Below, piece by piece: positions 23,056-35,165 of a DNA stretch of 64,000 nucleotides. The position numbers and the translations under genes were made by a program. This DNA comes from Zingiber officinale (Eukaryota > Streptophyta > Magnoliopsida > Zingiberales > Zingiberaceae): the NCBI RefSeq assembly GCF_018446385.1, contig NC_056000.1, positions 29,776,011 to 29,840,010 on the forward strand, in the 5' to 3' direction. Position 1 is the stretch's first letter; every line of letters begins with the position of its first letter. A model generated the notes under the pieces. It did no database searches. It worked only from the letters and a program-made list of their open reading frames with translations, and was not told the DNA's origin.

Positions 23056-23532
23056 CTGGCCGCGCTTAATGGAAGAACGCTAGTAAGCATGCAAAGCATA
23101 GGAATTTGTTCATGCATGAAGACTTAAGTATTTTACATTGTTTAATGAAGCATGCAACTTGAGACTCTAATTGTGCATGCATTTATTTTGTTTTGGGTTT
23201 CTAGATAGCTTGCATGAGGCATGCAACATTGGGACTCTAATTGTGCATGTACTTATCTTGTATTTTTCCTTGTTCACTCCTATTATATAAGGGAGGGACA
23301 TCTTAGTATGAAGCAACTTAGTTTTTGGTGAGATTGTGTGCTCTCTTAGTTCTTGAAAGAACTTGCTGAACTTATCGAGTCTACTCTCATGGCGTTCAAC
23401 CCATCGAAACTTATCACCCCTAGGTGTGGCGTTTCTTTCCTTCGTAGGCTTGGTTCGTGCCAATTCTAGTTCTTGGGGTTCTATCCACCTTTGTTTCGGG
23501 TTCCATCACATTTATTGGTGGGGTTCGTATTA
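22851..23532 (+). repeat. 3' LTR of the gypsy element (682 bp)
   Basis: Begins TGATGTATGCCC and ends GTATTA. The first 205 bases are the end of the pol frame and include [17 protein letters not shown]. Confidence 0.9.
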
Positions 23533-23537
23533 TATCA

Positions 23538-24072
23538 TGACGTGGAGCAAGAAGCAACTTGAACTTACCTAATCTAGATATCCGAAACCTAGACATAGCA
23601 TAGATACATAGTCATCATGATAAGTAGAACATAAATCAAAATCGTGAACTCATTTGAGGCACCTAAACATACATGAACTTGAGGAACTAACATAAAACAT
23701 GATATGCGGAAACATGAAGAAATCATAGGGCGACATCATGATGAATATAACCTTGAAAATAGAATTTAAAACTACTTTTAGTAAACTAAAATTTACTAGT
23801 TTTCTAAGGTAATTTGAGCATAGGAATGTTTCTTATCTTCTAATGGAAAGCAACTAGAAGCATGCCCCCAAATTGTAATGCAACATTCATATTCATAAAT
23901 CTTAAAATAGAATTTAAACCTACATTTATCATGTTTGAAACTTACAAGGTCTATAAGTTATTTTGAACATACATAGTTCTCTAATTCCTAAGGGTATACA
24001 ATTAATAAAATATGAAACAACTCGTTGAGCAAGATCATGATGACTAAAGCTCTAAAACAAAATTTAAAACTC
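23538..24072. other. Part of the long Tekay-like LTR
   Basis: No gene. Sequence resumes the host LTR after the gypsy element's target duplication and leads into the 192-bp tandem array. Confidence 0.5.
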
Positions 24073-25031
24073 ACCACAACAGAACCAAAAGTAGCAAGGT
24101 TATAACATAATTCCATATTCGTCAGTCAGTGGTATAAAAATCATATGAAATTCATCTTTGATCCGAAAAGGTTTCTATAAGTTGGTCACGAAAGCTCACT
24201 AATTTTTCTACATTTAAACAGATGACACCAAAGTGAAATTTATTTACCCATTGAGGCTAATTTACACCACAACAGAACCAAAAGTAGCAGGGTCATAGCA
24301 TAATTCCAAATTCATCAGTCAATGGTATAAAAATCATATGAAATTCATCTTAGTCTGAAAAGGGTTCTGTAAATTGAAAATAAAAGATAACTTAATTTCC
24401 TACATTTTAACAGAAGACACCGAAGTGAAATTTATTTACCCATTAAGGCTAATTTATACCACAACAGAACCAAAAGCAGCAGGGTCACAACATAATTCCA
24501 GATTCCTCAATTAGTGGTATAAAAATCGTATGAAATTCATCTTTGATCCAAAAAGGGTTATATAAATTGGTAATGAAAGATAACTAAATTTCCTACATTT
24601 CAACAGAAGACACTGATGCAAAATTCGTTCACCTATTGAGGCTAATTTATACCACAACAAAACTAAAAGCAGGGTCACAACAAAATTCCAGATTTGTCAA
24701 TCAGTGGAATAAAATCGTATGAAATTCATCTTTGATCCGAAAAGTGTTCTGTAAATTAGTAATGAAAACCAACTAAATTTCCTACATTTCAACAGAGACA
24801 CCAAAGTGAAATTCGTTCACCTATTGAGGTTAATTTATATCACAACAGAACCAAAAGCAGCAGGGTCACAACATAATTCCAGATTCGCCAGTCAATGGTA
24901 TAAAAATCATATGAAATTCATCTTTGATCCTAAAAGGATTATGTAAATTGGTAATGAAAACTAACTAAATTTCTTACATTTCAACAGAAGACACTGAAGT
25001 GAAATTCATTCACCTATTGAGGTTAATTTAC
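24073..25031. repeat. Five tandem units of about 192 bp
   Basis: The anchor ACCACAACAGAACCAAAAG recurs, with small changes, at 24073, 24266, 24458, 24651 and 24839. A last partial copy starts at 25032. Spacings are 193, 192, 193, 188 and 193 bp. The units share TTCATCTTTGATCCGAAAAG and TTTCCTACATTTCAACAGA. The array lies inside the long Tekay-like LTR and is not coding. Confidence 0.85.
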
Positions 25032-25691
25032 ACCACAAAAAAACCAAACCTAACAACTATAAATCCGAAACTTCACAAGACATAGAAGCTAAATAAAACA
25101 ATAACATGGTTGAGAACATGCCTTAAGTACTTAGCTATTACTCCTTGTCTTCCCTTGAAACTCTAGCACTGGTGGAGAAACAAAGGGTGGTAAAATCTCC
25201 TTAAGGTCGGTGGCAACAAGAAGAACAAGTGGTGTTCTAGGTGAGGATTTTATATAAGGTGTAGGCTTTAAGATTTGGTCTAGATTTTTATCTACTAAAC
25301 CTTTATCCTTATCCTTTATCCATATTCATAATTATCTTAATTATATATATACATATATAATTTGTATGTGATAATATTTTAGTTCTTAGTTATTATTTAC
25401 AACATATGCATTTTATAGATTATGTATATACACGTGAGTCACATATAAGTTTGTATACTTTTATTTAATACTAGATAGATTTTATAAATGCTAAGTCCAA
25501 TATATTATTTTTATAAAACTTAATGCTAAGTCTAAATAGAAACTTATATCATAATTATATAATTCCATATATATCCACATATATAAAATTCATAAGTTAT
25601 AGATTTATAAATGCTAAGTCATTTATATTATTTTTATAAAACTTAGTACCAAGCCTAAAATAGAAACCTACTCAATTTGATATTGAATTAA

Positions 25692-25732
<41 letters not shown>

Positions 25733-26119
25733 CATGTCACACGTTATATATATAATATATTAATCTTATATTTTTCTCTTATTTTTATTTAATTATATAT
25801 TTAATATTATTATGCATGGCTATAAAATTTTATATACATATTTGGGTATAAAATAAATATTTATATCCAACAATTTCCTTAATTAAATTCCATAAATGTA
25901 AGCTCTAACTAAATTTATATATTTAAATTAATAAATTAAATCTAAATTCTAATTAAATATAATTAATCTAATAAATAACCTTAATTAAATAAATTTGAAA
26001 TCTAATTAAATTATAATTAATCCAATAAATCCTCTTAATTAAATAAATATAAATTCTAATTAAATTATAATTTAATTCAATAAATATCCTTAATTAATAA
26101 AGTGGTTTCGGATACTACA
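25032..26119. other. AT-rich end of the long LTR
   Basis: No gene. Very AT-rich with short near-repeats (AATGCTAAGTC, AACTTAATTAAAT-type strings), ending at the GATACTACA terminus of the LTR. Confidence 0.5.
25697..25730. repeat. (AT)17 microsatellite
   Basis: Uninterrupted AT dinucleotides within the AT-rich part of the long LTR. Confidence 0.9.
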
Positions 26120-26124
26120 GTTAA

Positions 26125-26686
26125 ACACAAAATTGAGAAAAATTTTATAATCATAAAATGATATGAAATAATATTTTTGAAAAATATCTAAGTTTTATCA
26201 ATACTATTTTAAAAAACTTTCGAACATGTCCAACTTTGATTTTGAACTTATATATCTATATGATAGAAGCTTTCAATCAGTTGATCAAGTTAAGTAAAAG
26301 TGTTCAGTTTAATCTTATAAAGACTAAGTTGTTAACATGTAGGAATTACTTAACTTGATTATTGTAAATCTTTTAGCCCCAATTCATATCGTTGAACTGA
26401 TATAAGCATCTGGAATTAAGACTACAATCCTAAGTATTTCATGTCTTTCTATATTTTTAAAACATAAATAAGTTATTCCTTAAGTGTTTGTGAGATATTA
26501 ACTGCCTAGATCTATAGGTGTATATAGTAGGGCCTAGGTTAAGTCTATTTTACAAAAATAAATAAAGCAAAAAAATATATTGATAAGTATATAAGAAATT
26601 AATTTTAAAATCATATTTTTGAAAGCAAAAAAAATATAAGCACGTTTGAATCAATCCTAGTCTAAGAGATCTAAGAGATGACTCCC
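26125..26686. other. AT-rich spacer without gene
   Basis: Sequence between the long LTR and the copia gag fragment. Probably part of the same decayed copia element, but no protein could be read. Confidence 0.35.
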
Positions 26687-28158
26687 CTAAGTTGGAGATC
26701 TAATATATTTCAATCTAGCAGTTGAGTTTACATGGTAAGCATTAGCATTAATCACATGTTTATATTGTTTAGATAGCCAATAGTATTTATTGTTTACTTG
26801 ATTGACTAGGTAAGGCTTAGGAACCAAAGCCAACTTATTTTTAACATTTATTTTGACTAAGGTAAAGTAAGAAACATTATTTTGACTCAAGCTAAACCCA
26901 AGTCCAAGCTTATTGTATGCAGCATGTCTGGTCTCAGTCATTATATTTAAATACTTAAACCCATATGTGAATTTGTTCAACGTTGACCTCACTTGGTTTT
27001 TCAAATTAGAATTCTTTTCTCAAGCTTTGACACTTGAGTTGAGGTTTCATCTTTACTAACCTTAGTCAATGAGTCTAAGTTAGTCTTTTCCTTAAGGTCT
27101 TTGACCTCCTTAAGTAAAGTCTTAACCTTAGACTTGTATTTAGCAAGAGTCTTAGTCAAATATAAAATAGTAGCATATAATTTTCAATAAGTGGATCTAT
27201 TACTTCATCAAAAGACTCCTATGAGTTGTTGATTTGACTTAAATATGATGCTAAGTTGTAGTCTAACTTGGACTCAGTGCTTGATGGTTCTTTGATCGTT
27301 GTCAATGCCAATAGGTTGACTTGGTCAATGATTCATCCTAATTTACCTTTAAGGCTTTCTTCTTCTTCTTCTCCTTCTTTTCAGGTTCTTTTTTTTCTAA
27401 TAGAGGACAATCAGTTTTGAAATGACCCTTCTTCTTGCATTCGAAACACGAACATTTGTCAAATCCTTCTTAGAGATTTCCTTTTTCATGAATCTCCTGA
27501 TGAACTTCTTTCGTTGAATCAACCATTTGACTAAGTGGACAACTTTCAAAAATAGGTCAACTTTGTCAGATGTTGATTCATACTCGAATTATGACTCAGT
27601 CTTTTTTTTAGTTTGTATTTTAGCTTGGATTTTCCTACCATCAAAGTTATGCCCTTCTCTTTTTGATTAATGTTAGTCTATTCATAAAGTTCAAAATCTC
27701 AAAAGAATTCATTTAATTTTATAATTGATAGATCCTTAGATACTTTATAAGCATCAACTATTGATATCCACAAAGTGGTCCTTGGAAATTATTTAAGTGC
27801 ATATATGATCAAGTCATGATTGTTGACTTGCTTGTCAATTGTGTGGATGTCGTTCAAGATCTTTTTGAAGTGGTTATGGAGCTGACTTACTGTTTCACCC
27901 TCTTTTGTTTAGATATTTTGGAGTGACTTAGAAGCAAATCCTTTTTTACAGTTCATGAATCAGTTGACCCTTCGTGCAACTCGATTAGCTTATCCAAAAG
28001 TTGATTAGCACTTTTGAATTGTCCGACTTTCCTCAGTTGTTCCTAAGTTAGCCCACATTGTAGTGTAGTTGTGACTCTAGCATTAGTTTAAGACTTTCTT
28101 TTATAGTCACTTGTCCAGTTGTCGAAGTCAACTGGGTCACATTTTCTTTTTTTAGGTA

Positions 28159-29026
28159 TGATGCGGTGATAAAGGGGGCCCACCAAGCGTGGGTCAAAGG
28201 TGGAGATAGCAGCCGACGCGGAAGTCCAAGTCAAGGAGGTCAATGGTGATCAGCGGTGGTCAATGGTCCCACTAAAGATGGCCGAGTGGGAAGTGACACC
28301 AATTGTCAATCAGGCATGAAGTGTCCGATCAGTCAGGTGGCTTGTTTGAGTAGAACACTAGTCCGGCTAGGAACATTATGGCAAGAACATCATATGCTCA
28401 TTATGGATCGAAGGAATGTTAAGGTGGTCGAAGCGCTTGTTCGGTCAAGCGGAAACAATCTACTGAACCAAGTCATTGCAGGGAAAAGTAACGGAGGTCA
28501 ATCGAGCAGAGGAGTCCCGGCCGAGCATCTACCCAGCTCAGTCGAACGTGGGACCATTACCATATCTCTTAATATCCCTTTGAGAGGTAATGCAGTCGAC
28601 AACAGGGCATGGTCAACAAATGGATCGTACGACGAAAGCTTTTATTGTCTTATCAGGGATTTGCATGCCTTGTTAAGGTATGGTGTCAGAGACACTTTTC
28701 TGACATGTCCTTTTATAGGCTGGTTGGGGAAACGTGCTCGCGTCTTGAGGAATGTGCACGTCATCCACGGGGGCACTATATAAAGGGGGTCCATGCATCG
28801 ATGGAGGTATACGATATTCACTATTCATGCTTATGTTTTCACTGTTGCTTCGCATTCTTCTACTATTCCGGTGACTGACTTGAGCGTCAGAGAGCCAACG
28901 TCGAGTACCCTTTTCCTAGCCCGACACTGACGTTTCTTATAATATAAGTGAAACGGAGTCTACATGTGGTCAACCAAGAAGCCACATCCCCAGCTAGCTT
29001 TTTTTCACAATTTTTGAACAAGATTA
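28159..29026 (+). mobile_element. Tat-type (Ty3/gypsy) solo LTR, sense
   Basis: An 868-bp segment begins TGATGCGGTGATAA and ends GAACAAGATTA, with 5-bp direct repeats AGGTA (28154-28158, 29027-29031). Its ends resemble those of the Tat-type element at 36086-39442, read in the opposite sense. It shares the CTGACTTGAGCGTC block and a TATA box. It sits in the copia gag pseudogene. Confidence 0.75.
28777..28785 (+). promoter_or_regulatory. TATA box of the Tat-type LTR
   Basis: TATATAAAG followed about 30-40 bases later by a likely transcription start zone. It lies at the place where related LTRs in this window carry a TATA motif. Confidence 0.6.
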
Positions 29027-29269
29027 AGGTACTTCAAAGCCTACCTTTACTATTAGATAAGTTTTCTATCTCATTCATGGAATAGTGAAAAAGAATCTAA
29101 AAAATAAGCATAATTTACAACATATTTAACAACACAAGGAATAATGAAATGTTACGCTAGGTGTTGACAATTAAAATTGAAGTGCAAGGTTACAACGTGT
29201 CATAGAATAGAAAGCATAAGAGCATGACAATGAATGAAAGATTTTGAATGAATTAGTGATTTAAAAGCT

Positions 29270-30785
29270 CTACCTCGAGGGCCTTTGTATAGTTCTCCTC
29301 TATTGTTGATGTGGTTAGCCCCAATCGATTAGAGCCTTCCCAATTGCCTAAATGTTGCTAACATGACTACAACATTTATTTGATTAATAATGTTAATCAT
29401 GTTCTCCAATTGACTGGACTCCCTCTGGTCGCCTAGAGAGAGGTCAACTTGTTCTTAACCCGACTCATCTGAATCATTGTATAACATCATCTCCTAGTCA
29501 CCTAGATTCTTCGATTTCCTTCGTCGAGAGTTATGACCAGGTAGTCACCCCGGATTCCCTGAGTGCCTTCCTCCTCTCTGCACACATCGAAGAGCAAGCT
29601 TATAGAACGTTAGGGCAAAAATCAGGGAAGGGGTCCCTGACGTAGGTCCTCCGATGCTCAAGTCAGTAGATAACCGAGCGAAAAGTGGAGAAGAACTATA
29701 GTAAAATTAAGTGAGTGTAATAGAGAGTAATCTTGGGCTTTAGTATGTAAAGCGTACCTCTAAAGGAGAGAACCCTTCCTTTATATCACCTCTCATAACT
29801 CTGTAATAATGAGGTGACAGGGAATATTCGGTGTCAAAAGATGTCGAATAATGAAAGTTGTACAGTTTAAAATTTGTACAGTTATTCTCCATGAAATCTT
29901 CTGTTATATGTATATAAACAGTCTCGTGTAACCTCTGCAATAATGATAGAAGTTGTATAGTCACTTTCGTAAGAAGGTTCCATTGAATGCATATGTTGTA
30001 ATCGAAGAATATTTTATGACGGATAACTATTATTTGACAATCTATTGCGATTCCCTGACAATGTTGTCTCCTGGAATCGAGCCCAGAATAATCCTTGGAC
30101 GAATGGGGTATCGCGACTGTCTTTATGTCTTACCGACTCTGTAGTGAGAATAACCTTATATATTTTTCCCTTTGAAGAGGGAGTTGAATCCCATAAGTAC
30201 GACCAACCATAAGTCTGATCGGCAATATGCTCATAAGCCCATGTTGAAGATCTGATAAGCAATGAGGAGCCAAGTCTCGCAGGTCCGATCAGCTCTGGGA
30301 GACTGACTATTAGATAACAAGATGCTCGGACTCGTAAGTACAACCAATCTTGTGACTGCCTAATTTATACTGAAGGTTGTATTGCACTGTAGGACGACAT
30401 CTGTAAGTTGAATGTAATATTACAGAAGTGGAGAACTAAATCTCATATGCTCAAATCTCAATCAACTTCAGGACCGTTCGGGCTTAGTGTTGGTATTGAA
30501 TGGAAAGATAGGTTTATTAAGCCCGCTTGACTATAGAGACGTTCGACCATATATTGAGAGCGAACACTAAGCTTAAATACACTCGGTCGGCCTTTGGGTC
30601 GGTCGGATATATAACAGAGTTATGTGGTGTGGGTCATGATTTCAACGGGGCTTTGTGTCGGCCAGTTGTTCACAAGTGGAGTATTGAATCGTTCAAACAC
30701 GACCGGCCTTTAGGTCGGCCGTCCTTATACCGAAGGCCTTAACGTGTCGAGTGAGGAGCTAAACCCTGATGAGGATGATGTCATG
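29270..30785 (-). mobile_element. Tat-type LTR debris, antisense
   Basis: Contains, in antisense, the same landmarks as the other Tat-type LTRs here: GGGGTCCCTGACGTAGGTCCTCCGATGCTCAAGTCAG near 29634-29668, a TATA-like tract near 29785 (TTTATATCACC), and the downstream GTCTGATCGG/CGGTCGGCC-rich part at 30190-30725. Ends and a target duplication could not be fixed, so it may be a decayed solo LTR or a truncated copy. Confidence 0.5.
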
Positions 30786-32399
30786 GATATCATCTTACTT
30801 TGACTTTGACTTCCATTTTATTTCTTGGTCTACTCATAACATCTTGTATTAATGAAAATAAAGATAAATATTATTAAAATTATAGTTCAAATATAATAAA
30901 TGATTAGTGATTAAAATATCTTTATGGTCATTAATATTCATTACTTTAAAAGAGTATTTAGATTATCCCCTCACATGTATAAATAAATACCTTGTAATTG
31001 GCATTTGAGACCGATAAATAACAGACCCATCAAGTAAGTTAATTGTTTGCATCGCTAAACTAGGAGACGGGAGAGTTATTGCAAAGTATTCTGACACATC
31101 GATCGTCTGGTTTCCCTACTATGAGTTCAATTCATGGCTCTGATCCATTAACTGTCTGTGTAAGAGGTGAGGCCCTGTTGAGTATAATAGCAACCCCTCC
31201 TAGGTTCCTATAGTTTCCTGTAAACCAAAATGAACAGTGAAAAAGGTTGCCTTACTGCTCCTGTCAGCCTGGCCAATAACGCTCTGAAGTAGTGTAAACC
31301 ACCGTGAAATTTTTTTAATTGGCATCCAATTTAAATCTATTAATTTTGTGATAAATTAGTAAGCATTCGTATTAGACGGTCTATTAAAAAAAATTATCTA
31401 TTAATTTGTAAATTTTGATTATTATATATCTTAAAAATTAAGAAGATATCATATATCATTGTCCTGGCACGACTGTGAAGCTCATTATATCATAGTACCT
31501 GTCGATCAAAGGATATTAATAAGGAACCAGCCCATGATGCCAATGCATTATTTCTTTATTCAAATTGTATCAATCTTGATTGGTGTGAATAAATCCAAGC
31601 AGAAGAAGCCAATTAAACAGTCTTTTGGTATTGATGTCTCTGCTGCCTCTTAAATCTGCATGAGGCCTTTGTGATGCAACGCCTGGAGAGAAAAGGTCGA
31701 GTTTTGAACGGTCTTGTACTAAGAGTGCCTCCAAGCAGAACAAGCCAACTGGGCCTTTGCAGCATTAAATTATGGGAGTTCTGCATCTGGAGCTACGTAA
31801 ATCTTGCATGGGAGTGTGGTCCGCGTTCACCCAACTTTTAAGTTTAGATGTGAAGAAAACGATTGCATTATCCTAGCAAAATTATATTCTTACTTCTTAC
31901 AGTTTAACTTTAGCTGTAAGGGACAAAAAAAGGATGGAAACTTACGACGCATGCCACAGGTACCAATGGCATTCTACTATCGAATCTGACTCGAGCATTT
32001 AAACGAGGATATACAACACTGAATTGTAAGATTTGCATGGGAAAACTAGCCACACACATCCAATCCAAATCATTGATGCCGTTCTATCTGAAGTTTGGCT
32101 TAATAAACTATAAAGATGAGCTTTCTACTTCCTCAACCAAAGAGTTAGTTGTTTACAAGATAATATGTTGCTTGCATGTTAAAACAATACAAACTAACAT
32201 TGAATTGTAGATTATTATTGCATAATGAGAAAGACTGACACTGTTGTAAGAAGACGGATGTAGCTATGGATCCTCTAAGATTCCATGTAACAAAGCCTAA
32301 GATTAAACTGCTGGAATGCTAAAGATGTTCAAGGAACTGGAAACTGGAAGTGACCAGCGACCGCGGAAGCACTGCAGTCGCGGGCGATTCCTTGATTTT
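30786..32399. other. Downstream region of the bHLH gene, no gene seen
   Basis: No supported coding sequence. The part next to the bHLH stop presumably holds its 3' UTR. A short degenerate stretch near 31140-31300 looks repeat-derived but could not be named. Confidence 0.4.
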
Positions 32400-35165
32400 T
32401 CACAACATTGTGTCGTCAAACCCTGCAGAATGCAAGAGCACTGCCTTGATTTCTTCTGGTAGAACACCCGGGTCTTTGCATTGCTGAAAAGAAGCAAAAC
32501 AACAGGAATGTCAGTCAGGCAACCTAGCCAAGAGAGTGGAATCATTAATTTTATCCTTATGAAAATAGGATGAGAAGAAGGCTTACCTCAGCTCGGAAAA
32601 CATCCAAGGAAAATCCGTTGAAACAGCTGATGACAGCTTGTTGGATGTCAAGTCCTAGGCCATCGAGTGCTCTCATGGCAGAGAGCAATAGACCAGATCG
32701 ACGGGCACAGAACATATGAATGTTGACTGATCGGCCTTCTCTTAGCCTAACCTCAACCTGTCGAGTGCAGAACTCAGGGTATCAGCAAACACAACAATAT
32801 AAGATGTACTCGGATGTTCTAATTGGATGATTGGGGTGTCTTAAAATTGGCATTGATGACTTGCACATAATTGAGCATATGCAAATATCAATAAGCTGAT
32901 CAAAGGAACTTTAAATGTGTAGCTCAATTGCATCATAATTGCAAATACAAAAGAGAATCATTTCAGTATATGCAGCTTCTGCCGATATTGACTTTGAAAC
33001 ACTAAACACACTGTTTCAACTGTACATATCTAAGCTTTTTACTTTTGAGGATTCAAACTCTAGACTCACTGAGTCAGGATGAAGCCTGTTTATACTTTGG
33101 TTAAATTACACTATGTTGGCAATAGTCTTCTTGATCAATATAAATCAGTGATATAGAAAGAAAAGATCTGGATGAAGACACAAACCCTTGCTGGCTGACT
33201 AGTTGGGCAAAGTTCCTCCTTCACATGACATGGAAGAGTCGGTAGTGTTGGAGTCAGAGGGTGAAAGCTCATCCCACTAGTAGCAGGGACTGAAGAACTC
33301 GAAGGAGTCGACTCTAGTTCATTATGAAGGTCATTGATCCTTTGCAAAAGCTCTTTTAAATATTCAATTGCATCACCAAGAATAGAAGCTCTGTCCATCT
33401 ACAAAGGGGAGGAATTACATTACAATCAGAAAAGATCCATATAACAAGACATACTAGTCGAGTACATAATTTGAATGATGATCCTCTCCTCACTTTCTAC
33501 TCCTATTACTATGTAGTAACAACTATGACTACTAGAAGAAAGAATTCCACAGCTATATGAACAAGGTACAATTAAGAAGAAGAAAAATGGACTAACCATA
33601 AACATAATTATGGGAATTAATGAAACTGATAAATAACATGATAGCAGAAGTATTTCTAAAATGGTCAGTTAATTAGCATGCTTTATGCTGGTACCACTTA
33701 TGGATTCAACACATTTGATTGAGAGAAATAGTGGTCAGATGAACTAAGGGACCCCTGGTCCAGATCATCCACAGACAGCATTCTGCCATATCGCAAATGA
33801 ATCATGACGACTTGGCGTGCAAAATTGAAGTGTGTTGTGCTTCTCGACAACAACAACAAAAATTTGTGCAGCTTTCATAAAAACATGCAACCACTGAAGA
33901 ACTAAATAAAGGATAATCTGAAGGAAATAGCATTTTTTTAACTGAATTCAACAAGTGGAGGACGCTCAGTTCACCTTGCTAATCTTGGGAACCACAGATC
34001 TTAGCATGTAAAGCCGATCATTGAGCTTCTTTCGTCTCCTCCTCTCCGCCATTAAGTTCTTGGCTGGGAGGCCCTTCTTCTTCCCCTTCCGGTCTCCACC
34101 ACCAGTCACTGTGCTGTGGGCAATCGAGCCGCTCCCTGTGCGGTCGTCCTTGACAGCCTCCTGGCCTTTGGCATTCTCTGTCGCACCATCATCCGTGTCG
34201 TAGTTCAACCCTGATGCGTCCATGCTTCCGTCGTCCATCTCGTACTCCTCATTCCCCCTCCTCTTCTTCTCGATCTCTTCTTCAAAAGCGGAATTTCCCC
34301 AGTTGCCCTGCCCAACTCCTTCCGGGCTCCACAGCCCCAAGAAGCCACTTTTTTCGCCACCCATATTGGAATTCTGCCGGAGAGCGGCGGCGGCCCGCTT
34401 CTGGAATAGAGTAGGCTGCGCTCCCATAGGAGGAATAATTTCCAATGGCCTCAAAACTTTGGACCTGTTGAGAAATGGAGAATTCTCAAAGCAGTCGAAG
34501 CCCATGGAACTGAAGGCAGCAGTCGTAATGGAACCAGAACAGTTCTCGGACGTGGGCAGTAGACGCCCACCGGAGAATTCGGCTGCTGAGCTCAGATCAG
34601 CACAACCAAATTGGTCGCCCACCCGCAATCCGACGAACCCCATGACTCCTTCCCCTTCGCCACTGCCGCCGCCTCTGTTCATCAGGACGGAACAAGCGGA
34701 GGCGTGGGGAGCGGAAAGAAACCCCGTAGCATCGCACCCGAGATCGAACCCGGCATCGAAGGGGCTCGAACAAACCACACCAAAATGGGAGGAGAAGCCG
34801 GATTTTGGAGTAAAAAGAGGAGGATTTTGATCTAGGTCATCCACTGGCGGAACCAGCAAGGCCTCATGCGGCTTCGGATTCGAGGGAAAACTCACGTCTT
34901 TGAGCTCCGGATGCTGCCGGAAAACGTCGAAGGGGTGATGGCCAGCAGCGGCGGGTACAAGGTTAGCGGAGGACACTGCCGTAGTAGCGCCCATGTACCA
35001 TTCGTCATCCAGCATGAACTTGAAACTCGGCAGTTCGAGCTCATCCTTGCCATCGCCCATCGCGCCGCCGCTAGCGCCGGCGGCGCTTGTTCTGGCCCAC
35101 GGCGCACCGTCCCCGTCGTCGCCGACCTCATCCGGCCACACGACGCCGTTCATCCCCGGGTGCAT
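32400..35165 (-). CDS. ICE1/SCREAM-like bHLH transcription factor
   Basis: Spliced model: complement of join(32400..32483, 32587..32757, 33186..33398, 33975..35165), 552 aa, all introns GT-AG and in phase. The start [13 protein letters not shown] is the first ATG of the frame and resembles other family starts; the frame is open further upstream but only with non-ATG codons. Conserved blocks: LKPLE-like [22 protein letters not shown], the bHLH (basic region and helix 1 at 368-397, [20 protein letters not shown]; helix 2 from [19 protein letters not shown]), a VKEE sumoylation-type site (K457) and a C-terminal ACT-like domain ([17 protein letters not shown]). Known members act in the nucleus in cold acclimation (CBF/DREB1 activation) and stomatal lineage as partners of SPCH/MUTE/FAMA. 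It is longer than Arabidopsis ICE1, with a glycine-rich N-terminal half. Confidence 0.93.

Larger units (their letters stand above)
17184..23532 (+). mobile_element. Full-length Ty3/gypsy retrotransposon, CRM-like
   Basis: A 6,349-bp element with LTRs at both ends and a perfect 5-bp target duplication TATCA (17179-17183, 23533-23537). It has a tRNA-iMet primer site, a gag-pol region and a purine tract in the usual order. The LTRs differ at about 30 aligned positions by eye, mostly transitions, plus a 34-bp gap, so insertion is not very recent. The pol frame runs through the purine tract into the 3' LTR and no chromodomain is visible. Both features fit group-A CRM (centromeric) chromoviruses; lineage is inferred. 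It lies inside the long Tekay-like LTR. Confidence 0.9.
13260..26119 (-). mobile_element. Long solo LTR (Tekay-like) carrying nested elements
   Basis: The segment begins TGTAACACTCC and ends GATACTACA, with 5-bp direct repeats GTTAA outside (13255-13259 and 26120-26124). After subtracting the nested solo LTR, the hAT MITE (with its TRIM) and the gypsy element plus their target duplications, about 3.8 kb remains. It has no gag-pol and contains several internal tandem repeats. LTRs of 3-4 kb that read TGTAACAC on the antisense strand are known from Tekay/Del-type chromoviruses; that family call is from memory. The strand is a guess. Confidence 0.6.
26687..29110 (-). pseudogene. Ty1/copia gag fragment, split by a solo LTR
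   Basis: Read on the minus strand with many stops and shifts, the sequence is a copia-type Gag (Sirevirus-like): KCDPVDFDNW near 28140, VTTTLQCGLT near 28075, IELHEG near 27975, ETVSQLHNHFKKILNDIHTI near 27860, then FPRTTLWISIVDAYKVSKDL. A CCHC knuckle CFECKKKGHFKTDC is at 27407-27448. Further along come a coiled-coil-like lysine/leucine stretch near 27100 and YNKLGLGF within the 26687-27004 frame. A Tat-type solo LTR at 28159-29026 cuts it. No intact enzyme domain remains. Confidence 0.7.
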
